From Trinickia sp. Y13 (GTDB lineage: Bacteria > Pseudomonadota > Gammaproteobacteria > Burkholderiales > Burkholderiaceae), in the NCBI RefSeq assembly GCF_029522115.1, contig NZ_JAKWFK010000007.1:247983-311982 (forward strand): 64,000 nt of DNA, given 5' to 3'. Both the position numbers and the translations under genes were made by a program. The notes beneath the pieces were generated by a model. That model had not been told where the DNA came from and ran no database searches. It was given only the letters and a program-made list of their open reading frames with translations. Positions 1 to 9,186 of this stretch are shown in pieces. The number at the start of each line of letters is the position of its first letter. The first letter of the stretch is position 1.

Positions 1-948
1 CGCGATCTCATCGCACGCTTCACCGCCAACGGCCGCTTCGAGATCGTCGATTTCCCGCGCTCGCAAAAGGACATCGCGCATGAATTGGATGCGGGGCGCG
101 CACAAGTGGCGGTGATCATTCAAGCAGGCTTTGCTCGCGCGCTGCAGCAAGGGAGGGGGGCGCCGTTGCAGGTGCTCGTCGACGGGACGAATTCCAATAC
201 GGCGTTGATTGCGCTCGGCTACGTGAGCAAGATCGTCGCGCAGTACCAAGGCGATTGGTTGGCAACGGGATGGCATGCGCGCGCCGGCGCGGCGCCCCCT
301 GCGATCACCGTTGCGCTGCAAGAGCGGCCGTGGTTCAACGAAGGGCTCGACGACAGATGGTTCTTCATTCCCGGCGTGGTCGGCACGCTTACCTTGCTGC
401 AGGTGGTCAGTCTCACGGCGTTCGCCGTCGTGCGCGAACGGGAAGTCGGCACGCTCGAGCAAATCATGGTGAGCCCGATTCGCCCCGTCGAATTCATTCT
501 CGGCAAGACCGCGCCGTCGTTCTTGATCGGTCTTGGCGATGTTGCGATCGTCGCCACGCTCGGGGTGGCGTGGTTCGACGTGCCGTTCGTCGGCAGCATC
601 TTCGTCATGTTGGTCGGCGTCATGCTGTTCTTGCTCGCGGTCATCGGTCTCGGCTTGCTGCTGTCGACTTTCTCTCGCACGCAACAGCAGGCGTTCGCGC
701 TCAATTTCATCCTCGTCAATCCGATCTTCATCTTGTCGGGCTTCGCGTTTCCGATCTCGGCGATGCCGCGTGTGCTGCAATGGCTGACGTATCTGAATCC
801 GTTGCGCTATTTTCTCGTGGTATTGCGCGCAGTCTTTCTGAAGGGCGTCGGGTTCGGCGTCCTTTGGCCGCAACTCGCGGCGATGACGGCGCTCGGACTC
901 GTGATGTTGGGCGTGAGCGTGGCGCGCTTCAAGAAGTCGCTCGATTGA
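1..948 (+). CDS. ABC-2 type transporter permease, C-terminal part (5' end outside window)
   Basis: The frame is open from base 1 to the TGA at 946-948, so the start lies upstream of the window. About 315 residues are visible: an extracytoplasmic segment, then roughly six hydrophobic helices. Before the second helix lies the family hallmark REREVGTLEQIMVSPIRP, typical of ABC-2 permeases of the YbhR/YhhJ type. Later helices contain FILSGFAFPISAMP and YLNPLRYFLVVLRAVFLKG, also typical. These permeases pair with an ATPase and a HlyD-like adaptor to export drugs or other hydrophobic substrates across the inner membrane. The partner genes would lie to the left. The substrate cannot be told from sequence. 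Confidence 0.9.
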   Translation, partial: RDLIARFTANGRFEIVDFPRSQKDIAHELDAGRAQVAVIIQAGFARALQQGRGAPLQVLVDGTNSNTALIALGYVSKIVAQYQGDWLATGWHARAGAAPPAITVALQERPWFNEGLDDRWFFIPGVVGTLTLLQVVSLTAFAVVREREVGTLEQIMVSPIRPVEFILGKTAPSFLIGLGDVAIVATLGVAWFDVPFVGSIFVMLVGVMLFLLAVIGLGLLLSTFSRTQQQAFALNFILVNPIFILSGFAFPISAMPRVLQWLTYLNPLRYFLVVLRAVFLKGVGFGVLWPQLAAMTALGLVMLGVSVARFKKSLD

Positions 949-1053
949 TGGGCGGGCAACGCAGGCGGGCATCGCCTATGCTTACGAAATCGGTATTTCG
1001 CGCCGCGTGCGGCGCCTTCTCCTCCCATCCTCCACCCTCGTTAGACGCGCGCT

Positions 1054-3447
1054 ATGACCGTCCGCAATCTCGATGCGCTGTTTCAACCGAAATCCGTCGC
1101 CGTCATCGGTGCGTCGCTTCGCCCGGATAGCGTTGGCGCGAAAGTGTGGCGGCGGGTACGCGAAGCCGGGTTCAGCGGCCCCGTGTGGCCCGTCAATCCG
1201 AAATACGCGGAACTCGACGGCTGCGCCGTGTTTGCCGATGCGGCCGATTTGCTCGAAGCGCCGAGCGTCGCGCTCATTTGCACGCCGAGCGAGACCTGGG
1301 TCGATGTCGTCGGCAAGCTCGGCCGCCTTGGCACGCGTGCGGCGGTGATCGTCAGCGATACCGACGATGCAGGCTCGCCAGTCGTGTCGCGCGTGCTCGC
1401 GGCGGCGAAACCGCACCTGCTGCGCATCGTGGGGCCGGGCAGCCTCGGCGTCGTGACGCCCGCGGTCAACGCGCACTTCGGCGCGCCTTCGTCGATGGTG
1501 AAAACAGGGGGCGTGGCGTGGGTCTCGCAATCGAACGCGCTGACGAACGCCGTGCTCGGCTGGGCTGCGGCGCGCGGGCTCGGGTTCTCCCATGCCATCG
1601 CACTGGGCGGGGAAGCCGATGTCGATGCGGGCGATGTCCTCGACTATCTCGCGAGCGACCCGGCAACGCGGGCCATCTTGCTCGAACTGTCCGTCGTGCG
1701 CGCCGCGCGCAAGTTCATGTCGGCCGCGCGCGCGGCGGCGCGCAACAAGCCCGTGCTCGTGCTGCGCACCGGCCGCTCGGATCCTTCCGATGCGCTGTAT
1801 GGCGCGGCGTTTCGGCGCGCGGGCATGGTGCGCGTCGATTCGCTCGACGATTTGATCGACGAAATCGAGACGCTCGGCGTGGGGCGCATTGCCGCGAGTT
1901 CGTCGGCGACCCTCATCACGAGCGACCGTGGCGTTGCAGCGCTCGCGGCCGATGCGTTCGCCGCGGCCAACACGACGCTCGCTCACTGGCCCGATGCGGC
2001 GCAGGCAACCGTGGCTCGCGCTTTACCGCGCGCAACGGGTGGCAATCCGCTCGTGCTCGGCAACGACGCCAAGCCTGAACATTTCGGGCTCGCCTTGGAG
2101 GCGCTCGCACCGCATCGCGAAACCGGCACGGCGTTCGTGGTCCATGCATCGACGCTGGGCGCGCCCGTGGCCGAGGTCGCGCGCGTGTTGATCGAGCGCC
2201 AGCGTTTCGCCTACCGCGGCGTGCTTGCTTGCTTTTTCGGGGGCGTGGACGACGAGACGCGCGATGCGCTGCGGGCGCACGGCATCGCCTTGCATTCGAC
2301 GCCGCACCGGCTCGCCCGCGCCTTCGCGCGTCTCGTCGATTATCGGCTCGGCCGCGAACTGCTGATGCAAACGCCGCAAGGATTGCCCGCGCAGGTGCCC
2401 GTCGCGATCGAGGCTGCGCAGGCGAGCGCGAAGGCGGCACTGGCGGCGGGGCATACGATGCTCGAAGGCGCCGATGCGGCCTCGCTGTTGAGCGGATTCG
2501 GGCTCGAGGTGACGAGCGATGCGGATTCGGCCGCGCCCGCGCCCGCCGAAGGCCTGCACGACGATGAGCACATCGTCGATGTGACCGTGACGCTGCGCGA
2601 CGACGCCGACTTCGGCCCCGTCTTCGAATTCACCGCGCCGCCGGCCGACGAGGCGTCAGCGCCGTTCTCGGTGTACGGTTTGCCGCCGCTGAACCCGATC
2701 CTCGCGAGCGAGATCGTTTCGCGTTCGCCCTACGCGCAGCGCGCGCCGGTCGCGCCCGTGCTCGATGCGTTGACGGCGTTGTCCGAGGCCGTCTGCTGCG
2801 TGGAGCAGATCGTCGGCTTGACGGCGGTGCTGCGGGTCACGCGCACGCGTGCGCGGCTCGTCGGATCGCGTCTCGCGCTCGGGCAACAACGCGGCCGCCT
2901 TGCCATCGTGCCGTATCCGCGCCAACTCGAAGAAACGCTCGATTGGCGCGGACGGCGGCTGACGATCCGTCCGATCCGGCCCGAAGACGAGCCGGCCCAT
3001 AGCGACTTCATCGCCGGGATGACGCCCAACGATTTGCGCATGCGGTTTTTTGGCGCGGTGAGCGGCTTCGATCACTCGCAACTCGCCCGCATGACGCAGA
3101 TCGACTACGACCGCGAGATGGCGCTGATTGCCACGACGGAGGAAAGCGGGCACGCACGCACGCTCGGCGTCGTGCGCACGATCACCGATCCCGACAACGA
3201 AAATGCGGAGTTCGCCGTGGCCGTGCGCTCCGACCTGAAAGGACTGGGCCTCGGTCGAATGCTGATGGAGCGGATGGTGGCCTACGTGCGCGGGCGCGGC
3301 ACGCGTTGGATCGTCGGCGAGGTGCTGCGCGAGAACGCGCCGATGCTCGGTCTCGTCAAGGCTTGCGGCTTTACGATGAGCCCCACGGCGGACCCGGCCG
3401 TCGTCGAGGTCAAAATGCCGCTGCAAAGCGACATGCGCGCACCTTAG
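1054..3447 (+). CDS. Pat-like protein: acyl-CoA synthetase (ADP-forming)-like domains fused to a GNAT acetyltransferase
   Basis: 797 residues. An N-terminal CoA-binding Rossmann domain (about 5-125, with PKSVAVIGAS) is followed by succinyl-CoA-ligase-like domains (about 150-440). A shortened linker replaces most of the usual ATP-grasp domain. The GNAT domain starts near residue 634 (LTIRPIRPEDEP) and has the acetyl-CoA loop KGLGLGRML. This is the architecture of Pat/YfiQ lysine acetyltransferases, which acetylate and silence metabolic enzymes such as acetyl-CoA synthetase. Family members are usually nearer 890 residues, and the deficit lies in the ATP-grasp region. The ATG at 1054 has no clear Shine-Dalgarno site, but it directly precedes the first conserved domain. 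Function is inferred from domain order. Confidence 0.85.
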   Translation: MTVRNLDALFQPKSVAVIGASLRPDSVGAKVWRRVREAGFSGPVWPVNPKYAELDGCAVFADAADLLEAPSVALICTPSETWVDVVGKLGRLGTRAAVIVSDTDDAGSPVVSRVLAAAKPHLLRIVGPGSLGVVTPAVNAHFGAPSSMVKTGGVAWVSQSNALTNAVLGWAAARGLGFSHAIALGGEADVDAGDVLDYLASDPATRAILLELSVVRAARKFMSAARAAARNKPVLVLRTGRSDPSDALYGAAFRRAGMVRVDSLDDLIDEIETLGVGRIAASSSATLITSDRGVAALAADAFAAANTTLAHWPDAAQATVARALPRATGGNPLVLGNDAKPEHFGLALEALAPHRETGTAFVVHASTLGAPVAEVARVLIERQRFAYRGVLACFFGGVDDETRDALRAHGIALHSTPHRLARAFARLVDYRLGRELLMQTPQGLPAQVPVAIEAAQASAKAALAAGHTMLEGADAASLLSGFGLEVTSDADSAAPAPAEGLHDDEHIVDVTVTLRDDADFGPVFEFTAPPADEASAPFSVYGLPPLNPILASEIVSRSPYAQRAPVAPVLDALTALSEAVCCVEQIVGLTAVLRVTRTRARLVGSRLALGQQRGRLAIVPYPRQLEETLDWRGRRLTIRPIRPEDEPAHSDFIAGMTPNDLRMRFFGAVSGFDHSQLARMTQIDYDREMALIATTEESGHARTLGVVRTITDPDNENAEFAVAVRSDLKGLGLGRMLMERMVAYVRGRGTRWIVGEVLRENAPMLGLVKACGFTMSPTADPAVVEVKMPLQSDMRAP

Positions 3448-3478
3448 TGCGATTGGTAGGCCTCGCTTTGCACACTTT

Positions 3479-3517
3479 GCGGCCGGGCGCGCGTTGGTGC
3501 GTTGCGTGCCCGGCCGC
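3479..3517. terminator. 10-bp perfect hairpin between convergent genes
   Basis: GCGGCCGGGC at 3479-3488 pairs perfectly with GCCCGGCCGC at 3508-3517 across a 19-base loop. It lies between the convergent ends of the Pat-like gene and the 3560-4102 gene. There is no T-run, so a role as a bidirectional transcription stop is inferred from position. Confidence 0.4.
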
Positions 3518-3559
3518 TGACGAAACGCTAGCCCGGGGGCCAACTGCCCTGGCCGTCCG

Positions 3560-4102
3560 TCAAGCGGCCAGCTTCGCGGCGGCTTCGTCCACTTGCGTGC
3601 GGGAAATCGCGAGTTCGTCGAGCCATGCATCGGCATACACGGCGCCGGTTTCGCGCTCGAGCCGCGCGATCGTGGCGGCGTTGCGCACGGCGTCCTTCGG
3701 GGTAGCCAGGAACGGCTTGACCGATTGACCTGCTTTGAAGGCGTCGAACAGCGGCACGCGGATATCGTCGGGCAACGCGCGCGTCCATTGATAGGTCTTG
3801 CCGCCGAAGGTCAGTGCGGGCGGTAGCGCACGCTCTTTCTTCGCCGCGGCGATCAGGCCATAGGCGCGCGCCGCTTCGCCGATCTTCTCGGGGGAAAACA
3901 GTTCGTCGGGCGTAATGTCGAATTGAGCGATGTGCGCTTCGATCGCTTGCATCGCGGCCGCGCGGTCGTCGCGTTTTTGCTGCGCGCGCTCGACGATGGT
4001 GCGCAACTCATCGGCTTCTTCGCTCGTGATGGTGAAGCTGGCTTGCTTTTGCTGCAGTTCGGAAAAGCGCTGGAATTCGAGATCGGTCAGAAGTTTTGCC
4101 AT
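3560..4102 (-). CDS. Hypothetical protein of 180 residues, helical
   Basis: I do not recognise the family. The N-terminal 75 residues are charged and helical (EFQRFSELQQKQASFTITSE and a following ERAQQKRDDRAAAMQAIEAH stretch) and probably form coiled coils. The middle has TPDELFSP and LTFGGKTYQWTRALPDDI. The latter faintly recalls the glycine/tryptophan DNA-contact loop of H-NS-like proteins, but lacks the GRGRxP core. There is no signal peptide or membrane segment. The start chosen is the ATG at 4102 (MAKLLTDL); the frame runs further upstream but there overlaps the VOC gene and loses plausibility. It may be a cytoplasmic nucleoid- or partner-binding protein, which is a guess only. Confidence 0.6.
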   Translation of the reverse strand: MAKLLTDLEFQRFSELQQKQASFTITSEEADELRTIVERAQQKRDDRAAAMQAIEAHIAQFDITPDELFSPEKIGEAARAYGLIAAAKKERALPPALTFGGKTYQWTRALPDDIRVPLFDAFKAGQSVKPFLATPKDAVRNAATIARLERETGAVYADAWLDELAISRTQVDEAAAKLAA

Positions 4103-4211
4103 GGAATCGAACGACGGCGCGCACGCACGGGGTGTCGCGCGCGCTTTTTTGAAGGGTCGCCATTCTAGCGCCCCTTGCGGCTGCGATCCAGCGTCGGACC
4201 TGTCGTGCGCG

Positions 4212-4595
4212 TCAGCCTTCGTGGCAGACCGCTTCGATGTTGTGGCCGTCGGGATCGAGCGCGAACGCGCCGTAGTACCCCGGGTGGTACTGCGGCCGCA
4301 GGCCGGGCTCGCCGTTGTCGCGGCCTCCGGCGGCCGTCGCGGCGCGATGAAACGCATCGACGACGCCTCGATCGGCCGCATGAAACGCGATATGAACGGG
4401 CGGATCGTTCGGCGTGCCGCGGCTGATCCAAAAATCCGGCACGCCGCCGGCGCCAAAGCCCGCTACGTCCGTGTGTCCCGTCACGGCTGCCGTGAATTCG
4501 CGCAGCAACTCATAGCCGAGCGGGGCGAGCGCCAGCTGATAGAAGCGCTTGCTTTTCTCGAAATCGCTTACCAGTACGCCCGTATGGTCAATCAT
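4212..4595 (-). CDS. VOC family protein (glyoxalase/bleomycin-resistance fold)
   Basis: 127 residues, one VOC domain across the whole length. It opens with MIDHTGVLVSDFEKSKRFY, the usual beta-alpha start with the first metal-ligand His at residue 4. It ends with FALDPDGHNIEAVCHEG, where DPDGHNIE carries the last metal-ligand Glu. Such proteins act as small metal-dependent lyases, dioxygenases or resistance proteins. The substrate is unknown. It is transcribed leftward, in line with the genes on either side. Confidence 0.85.
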   Translation of the reverse strand: MIDHTGVLVSDFEKSKRFYQLALAPLGYELLREFTAAVTGHTDVAGFGAGGVPDFWISRGTPNDPPVHIAFHAADRGVVDAFHRAATAAGGRDNGEPGLRPQYHPGYYGAFALDPDGHNIEAVCHEG

Positions 4596-4669
4596 GTCTT
4601 GCTCCTTGCAAGTGGTGGATCGGTGGACTCAATGCTTGAACGTGAGGCCCAACTCTTCCGCCTATCGGT

Positions 4670-5140
4670 TCATGCGCCTTCGTCGCCGTGGGGCGCATCG
4701 TGCTCGTGATCCAGCGACGACGCGTTGGGGCCGTCGCCGACGCGATTGATCGTCCCTTGCGCCAAAGCGACGAGGGTTTCCTTCTCTCCATCGATGACGT
4801 AGACGCTGCATTGGCAGATGGCATGGCCGCGCCCCGCGTAGATGAGCTCGGCGCGCGCGAGTAGCGTCCCGCGCACGGCGGGCCGCAGGTAATTGATCTT
4901 GTATTCCCCGGTGACGACGCGCGGCCCGAGGGCGAGTGCGCCCGCGAAGGTGAGCGCGTTGTCGGCCAGGTAGCTCGTGACGCCGCCGTGGACGAACCCA
5001 TGCTGCTGGCGCAAATCGTCGCGGATCGGCAGTTGCAGGGTCACCTCGCGCTCTCCGATCTGGACGAGCTCCGTGCCGAGCAGCATGCTGAACGGTTGCG
5101 CGTGCAACGCACCGCGCGCGAGGTCGAAAAGATCGGTCAT
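4670..5140 (-). CDS. PaaI-type hotdog thioesterase
   Basis: 156 residues with a single hotdog fold. The region QQHGFVHGGVTSYLADNALT holds the conserved HGG and the catalytic acidic residue of PaaI-like acyl-CoA thioesterases. It is followed by EYKINYLRPA, the typical edge strand. These enzymes hydrolyse acyl- or aryl-CoA esters in the cytoplasm, often as housekeeping for stalled degradation pathways. The ATG at 5140 starts directly before the first helix. A short charged tail (SSLDHEHDAPHGDEGA) follows the fold. Confidence 0.85.
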   Translation of the reverse strand: MTDLFDLARGALHAQPFSMLLGTELVQIGEREVTLQLPIRDDLRQQHGFVHGGVTSYLADNALTFAGALALGPRVVTGEYKINYLRPAVRGTLLARAELIYAGRGHAICQCSVYVIDGEKETLVALAQGTINRVGDGPNASSLDHEHDAPHGDEGA

Positions 5141-5217
5141 GCCGTGGCCCCTTCGGGGCAGGGCCCCGTGTCATGTCGCGTTCCACTCTAGGAAGGCCGG
5201 GTGCACGGCGTCAAGGT

Positions 5218-5239
5218 GACGTGAGTAGGCGCTCACGTC
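5218..5239. promoter_or_regulatory. 8-bp perfect inverted repeat in the thioesterase/chemotaxis intergenic region
   Basis: GACGTGAG at 5218-5225 and CTCACGTC at 5232-5239 flank a 6-base spacer. The dyad lies between divergent genes, 78 bp upstream of the thioesterase start and 145 bp upstream of the receptor start. Its symmetry and place suggest an operator; the cognate regulator is not identifiable. Confidence 0.35.
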
Positions 5240-5384
5240 CAAGACGGCCCGCCAAAGCGCGCAAGCGACCGGTGGCAACGGTTGTCCGGCTGTGGGGAGC
5301 GCCCTCAAGCAAATCGCGCGATTGCCGTAAACCCTGATGACCGCCGCTTCGGCATTGCTTTCGTTTTCCTTTCGGATATTCCAG

Positions 5385-7028
5385 ATGTTCAGCAAGATCA
5401 AGCTCGCTTCGGGCCTGTTGTTCGTATTGGCCGCGTTTTGCCTGTTGCAGCTCGTCACCGGTGGAATCGGGTTCTGGTTCTTGACCAGCACGCACCGCGA
5501 CGTCGGCCAACTGGCGAACGTGGCGCTCGTCCAAGTGAACGCCGTCAACGAGACCACGCAACACCTCATGGACGCGCGCATCAACCTGTCGCGCGCGGGG
5601 ACGCGGATGATCGGCGGCGGCGCGGAACCCACCGCCATCGTCGAGCATGCCCGCGAGCAACTGGCGCTGGCCGATAAGTCGTTCGCGCGCTTTACCGACG
5701 CGCCGAAAGCGAGCGACGAAAACCGTGCACATGCCGCGGCGCTGGCCGAGAAGTATCAAGCGCTGCATACGGCGCTCGGCGAACTCGTGCAGTACCTGGA
5801 CGGCAACAATGTGAAGGCGTTTCTCGATCAGCCGACACAATCGTTCCAAGACGCCTTCCTCAACGAACAGCGAGCCTTCACGCAATTCGGCGATGCGCGA
5901 AGCAGCGCGTTGCTCGAGTCGATCGATTCGCGCCTGGCGATGTTTCGCGGCGTGAGCCTGGCCATCCTCGCCGCGCTGCTCGGCGGCACGGCGATCGTTT
6001 ACGCGGCGCTCAAGCGCGGCGTCGTCGCCCCCCTCGAAGAAGCCGGCCGCCATTTCGAGCGGATCGCGCGCGGCAAGCTCGTCGAGCCGATCGCCTCGCG
6101 CGGCACGAACGAAATCGGGCGGCTGTTCGCGGGCCTTGCCCGCATGCAGGCCAGCGTCGCCCAAACCGTGAAGACGGTGCGCGACGCCGCCGATTCGATT
6201 CACACGGGCGCCGATGAAATCTCGACGGGCAACGCCGATCTGTCGGCGCGCACCGAAAACCAAGCGGCTTCGCTCGAAGAAACGGCCTCGAGCATGGAAG
6301 AGCTGACGACGACGGTGCGCCAGAACGCCGAGCACGCGCGCGAAGCTCACGCGCTGGCCGATGAAGCGCTGCGCTCGACGTCCGACGGTGCGAGCGTCGT
6401 CGATAGCGTCGTCGACAAGATGCGCGGCATCGCGCAAAGCTCGGATCGCATCGCCGAAATCATCAGCGTCATCGATGGCATCGCTTTCCAGACGAACATT
6501 CTTGCGCTGAACGCGGCGGTCGAAGCCGCGCGCGCAGGCGAACAGGGGCGCGGTTTCGCGGTGGTGGCAGGCGAAGTGCGGGGCCTCGCGCAACGCAGCG
6601 CTCAATCGGCCAAGGAAATCAAGGCGCTCATCAGCGAATCGGCCTCGCAGATCGAAGGCGGATCGGAACTCGTCGAACGCGCCGGCAATGCGATGCAGAA
6701 GGTGTCGACGTCGATCTCGCGCGTGGCGCAGATGATGGGCGAAATCAGCGCGTCCTCGCTCGAGCAGAGCACGGGCATCGAGCAGGTCAATCAGGCGGTC
6801 GTGCAGATGGACCGCATGACGCAACAGAATGCGGCGCTGGTCGAAGAGGCCGCTGCTGCGGCTTCTTCGTTGCACGATCAGACGCGGCAGCTCAAGGAAG
6901 CGGTGTCGGTCTTCGAGATTTCGCCGGCTGTGCTCGGCGACGCACGCTTCGCGGCTGCCGCTCATGCGGCGGTCAGCGAGCCGGTCCTCGCTTATCGGCG
7001 CTTTGAAGGACTCGGCGACGGCCGCTAG
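5385..7028 (+). CDS. Methyl-accepting chemotaxis protein
   Basis: 547 residues from the ATG at 5385 ([11 protein letters not shown]), the usual beginning of Burkholderia Tar-like receptors; an in-frame ATG at 5337 would add 16 residues. A first membrane helix (about 8-30) is followed by a periplasmic four-helix ligand domain, a second membrane helix (about 190-208), a HAMP domain (about 210-265) and the cytoplasmic signalling coiled coil. The hairpin tip includes [20 protein letters not shown] and [19 protein letters not shown], near residues 365-405. It relays ligand sensing to CheA/CheW. No C-terminal CheR pentapeptide is seen. The ligand is unknown and no che genes are near, so it is an orphan receptor. 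Confidence 0.93.
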   Translation: MFSKIKLASGLLFVLAAFCLLQLVTGGIGFWFLTSTHRDVGQLANVALVQVNAVNETTQHLMDARINLSRAGTRMIGGGAEPTAIVEHAREQLALADKSFARFTDAPKASDENRAHAAALAEKYQALHTALGELVQYLDGNNVKAFLDQPTQSFQDAFLNEQRAFTQFGDARSSALLESIDSRLAMFRGVSLAILAALLGGTAIVYAALKRGVVAPLEEAGRHFERIARGKLVEPIASRGTNEIGRLFAGLARMQASVAQTVKTVRDAADSIHTGADEISTGNADLSARTENQAASLEETASSMEELTTTVRQNAEHAREAHALADEALRSTSDGASVVDSVVDKMRGIAQSSDRIAEIISVIDGIAFQTNILALNAAVEAARAGEQGRGFAVVAGEVRGLAQRSAQSAKEIKALISESASQIEGGSELVERAGNAMQKVSTSISRVAQMMGEISASSLEQSTGIEQVNQAVVQMDRMTQQNAALVEEAAAAASSLHDQTRQLKEAVSVFEISPAVLGDARFAAAAHAAVSEPVLAYRRFEGLGDGR

Positions 7029-7096
7029 AGACGGCGCGGCGCTGGGGCGCTCAGACTCGCCCGAGCCGACCTCCGAGCGAGCTTACCTAGCGCCGC

Positions 7097-8200
7097 TCAG
7101 TATGGCAACGAGGCGTACGCCGTGGCGAGGTGGTAGGGCGTGGTGGAGGGCATATCGGCGCGCGCCACGTCGCCTTGCGGCGTGACGCATTCGTACCAGC
7201 CGCGCGGATGGAGGAAACGCGCTTGAAAGCGCGGGATTTGCAACGCGAGCGTTTCGAGATCTTCATCGCGGCCGCGCGTGGCGAGCGCGCGCAAATACTC
7301 GGTTTGTGCCCAAATTCGCTGCGTTGCGTCTTTCACGCCGCCGCTTTCGTCGAGCGCAGCGCAGACACCGCCCGTCGCCCGATCGATACCGTGGCGCTGC
7401 GCGAAATCGAATGCGCGCGCGAGTTCCGCCTCGAGTCCTGACGCGGCAACCACCGGCCCCGCTCGCTTGACGAGATAGAACCACTCGAATTGATGCCCCG
7501 GCTCGAGCCGATTGTCCGCACTGCCGATGGGCAACTCGGCGATCGCTCCCGTGGGCGTATGAACGAAGCGGCGCGCCACCGATTCTGCCAATCGCGCGAG
7601 CGCCGTTTCATAAGCCGGCTCGCCCGTCGTCTCGTAGGCGGCCAGGTAGGCTTCGGTCAAATGCATGAGCGGGTTCTGCAGCGCTCCGGTACGCACCGTG
7701 GCGAAGTCTTGCGTGAGCGCGGCGTGAAGCACGCCGTCCGCCGCGGCGAAGCGGGCTTGAACCAGCGAGGCCGTTTCGGCGATCACGCGCAGCGCATCGC
7801 GATCGCCCGTGGTCGACGCGTAGTGCGCGCAGGCGAAGATGACGAACGCGTGGGTGTAGAGATCCTTGGTCGCATCGAGCGGCGCGCCCCGGGGATCGAC
7901 GCTGTAAAGCCACCCCCCGTGCTTCTCGTCATGGAAATAACGACACATCGCATGAAAGAGTTGCTCGGCATGCGCGGCTTCCCCCGCCTGAGAAAAGACG
8001 AACAACTGCCGGGCGCAAGCCATGGCGCGATAGCGGACGGGGGGCAGGGGTGCGTGATCGGCGGCGGCGACGGCCTCGTACGGTAATTGCAACGCGCTGT
8101 TGAAGCCCGGCCCGCGCCAAATGGGCAGGACGGTTTGCGCATAATGCGTACGAAGGGCGGCGGCTTCGGCCGCGATCGAACGATCGATCGAAACGGACAT
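7097..8200 (-). CDS. AGE family epimerase/isomerase (N-acylglucosamine 2-epimerase-like)
   Basis: 367 residues, an (alpha/alpha)6-barrel protein of the N-acylglucosamine 2-epimerase / mannose-type isomerase superfamily. Family signatures include KHGGWLYSVDPRGAPLD, KDLYTHAFVIFACA and LEPGHQFEWFYLVKR. The last carries the conserved histidine used for proton transfer at C2 of the sugar. The start chosen is the ATG at 8200 (MSVSIDRS); 22 further in-frame codons upstream look non-coding. Members interconvert aldose/ketose or epimerise free sugars. The exact substrate cannot be assigned. It stands alone, convergent with the chemotaxis receptor. Confidence 0.82.
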   Translation of the reverse strand: MSVSIDRSIAAEAAALRTHYAQTVLPIWRGPGFNSALQLPYEAVAAADHAPLPPVRYRAMACARQLFVFSQAGEAAHAEQLFHAMCRYFHDEKHGGWLYSVDPRGAPLDATKDLYTHAFVIFACAHYASTTGDRDALRVIAETASLVQARFAAADGVLHAALTQDFATVRTGALQNPLMHLTEAYLAAYETTGEPAYETALARLAESVARRFVHTPTGAIAELPIGSADNRLEPGHQFEWFYLVKRAGPVVAASGLEAELARAFDFAQRHGIDRATGGVCAALDESGGVKDATQRIWAQTEYLRALATRGRDEDLETLALQIPRFQARFLHPRGWYECVTPQGDVARADMPSTTPYHLATAYASLPY

Positions 8201-8334
8201 GATGCGAAATGGCTCGGCGACGAGGTGGCGCGTGCCTCGTAAAGCATCGCGCAAAGCGCAAAGCATAATCCAAAGGCGCGGCGCGCGGCAGGTTGGCCGA
8301 TACCAAAGGACGAGGACGAAAGGAGGGCTGGACC

Positions 8335-9063
8335 GTGGCGAACAATGTGGAACTCGTTTTAAGGCTGATTCTCGCCGCCATCCTCGGCAGCGTCATCGGG
8401 TTCGAGCGCGAGCGGCAATCATGGGCGGCGGGGCTGCGCACGCATATGCTCGTCTGCGTGGGCGCGGCGCTCGTCATGCTCGTTTCGCAATACGGCTTCG
8501 CCGAGGTGTTGAGCCGCCCCAACGTCGTGCTCGACCCTTCACGAATGGCCGCGCAAGTCGTCTCCGGTATCGGCTTTCTCGGGGCGGGTGCGATCTTGCT
8601 GCGCGGCGAGGTGATTCGAGGGCTCACGACGGCCGCGAGCCTATGGTCGGTTGCCGCGATCGGCTTGGCCGTGGGCGCCGGAATGAACACGGCCGCGATC
8701 GCTGCGACCATCATCATTCTTGCGATCCTCGCCGGCATGAAGCCGATCGAGCGGCGCTACATCGCCGTCCGGCTGCGGCGGCGGCTCTCACTGCGCGCGG
8801 ACCGTGGCGCGCTCACGCTCGACGCACTGCGCGCGATTCTCGGGCCGGCGAGCGAGCGCGTGAAGCAATTCATCGTTCAGCAAAGCGAAGAGGCCCCCGA
8901 TTGCGACGATATCGTCATCGGCTTCGCACGCATGCCGCCGAGCGAGTTCGAGAAGCTTTGCCAGACGCTGCGCAACGCGCCGGGCGTGCGGGCGCTGCGT
9001 GAAGACGCCGCGGACGGCGAGGAGAGCGGCAACGGGCATGCAGACATCGGCGAGGGCCGGTGA
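8335..9063 (+). CDS. MgtC/SapB family membrane protein
   Basis: 242 residues. The start is the GTG at 8335, because a perfect AGGAGG sits at 8321-8326 with 8-base spacing; an upstream in-frame TTG at 8293 lacks a ribosome site. The N-terminal half has four to five membrane helices with the family motifs IGFERE near residue 25, LRTHMLVCVGAALVML, GIGFLGAGAILL and GLTTAASLWSVAAIGLAVG. The soluble C-terminal domain of about 90 residues resembles an ACT-like regulatory fold. MgtC proteins support growth at low magnesium and intracellular survival by acting on F-type ATPase or transporters. No magnesium-sensing leader is evident upstream. Confidence 0.88.
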   Translation: MANNVELVLRLILAAILGSVIGFERERQSWAAGLRTHMLVCVGAALVMLVSQYGFAEVLSRPNVVLDPSRMAAQVVSGIGFLGAGAILLRGEVIRGLTTAASLWSVAAIGLAVGAGMNTAAIAATIIILAILAGMKPIERRYIAVRLRRRLSLRADRGALTLDALRAILGPASERVKQFIVQQSEEAPDCDDIVIGFARMPPSEFEKLCQTLRNAPGVRALREDAADGEESGNGHADIGEGR

Positions 9064-9186
9064 CGGCCGATTCCCGTGCGGCTGAGGGGACGCAGGCCCG
9101 ACCGATCGTGAGACAATGCCGCGTTTGCAACACGCTCGATCACCATTCCAATGCGCCGCGCCATGCCGCGGCCGCTCCCACACGCC

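Noticed and set aside
3560..4456. 298-codon version of the hypothetical protein
   Set aside because: The first 118 codons overlap the VOC gene and look like shadow sequence; the ATG at 4102 starts a plausible protein.
5211..6965. 584-codon open frame antisense to the chemotaxis receptor
   Set aside because: It is Arg/His-rich, lacks a domain and a ribosome site, and mirrors a certain gene; a typical high-GC shadow frame.
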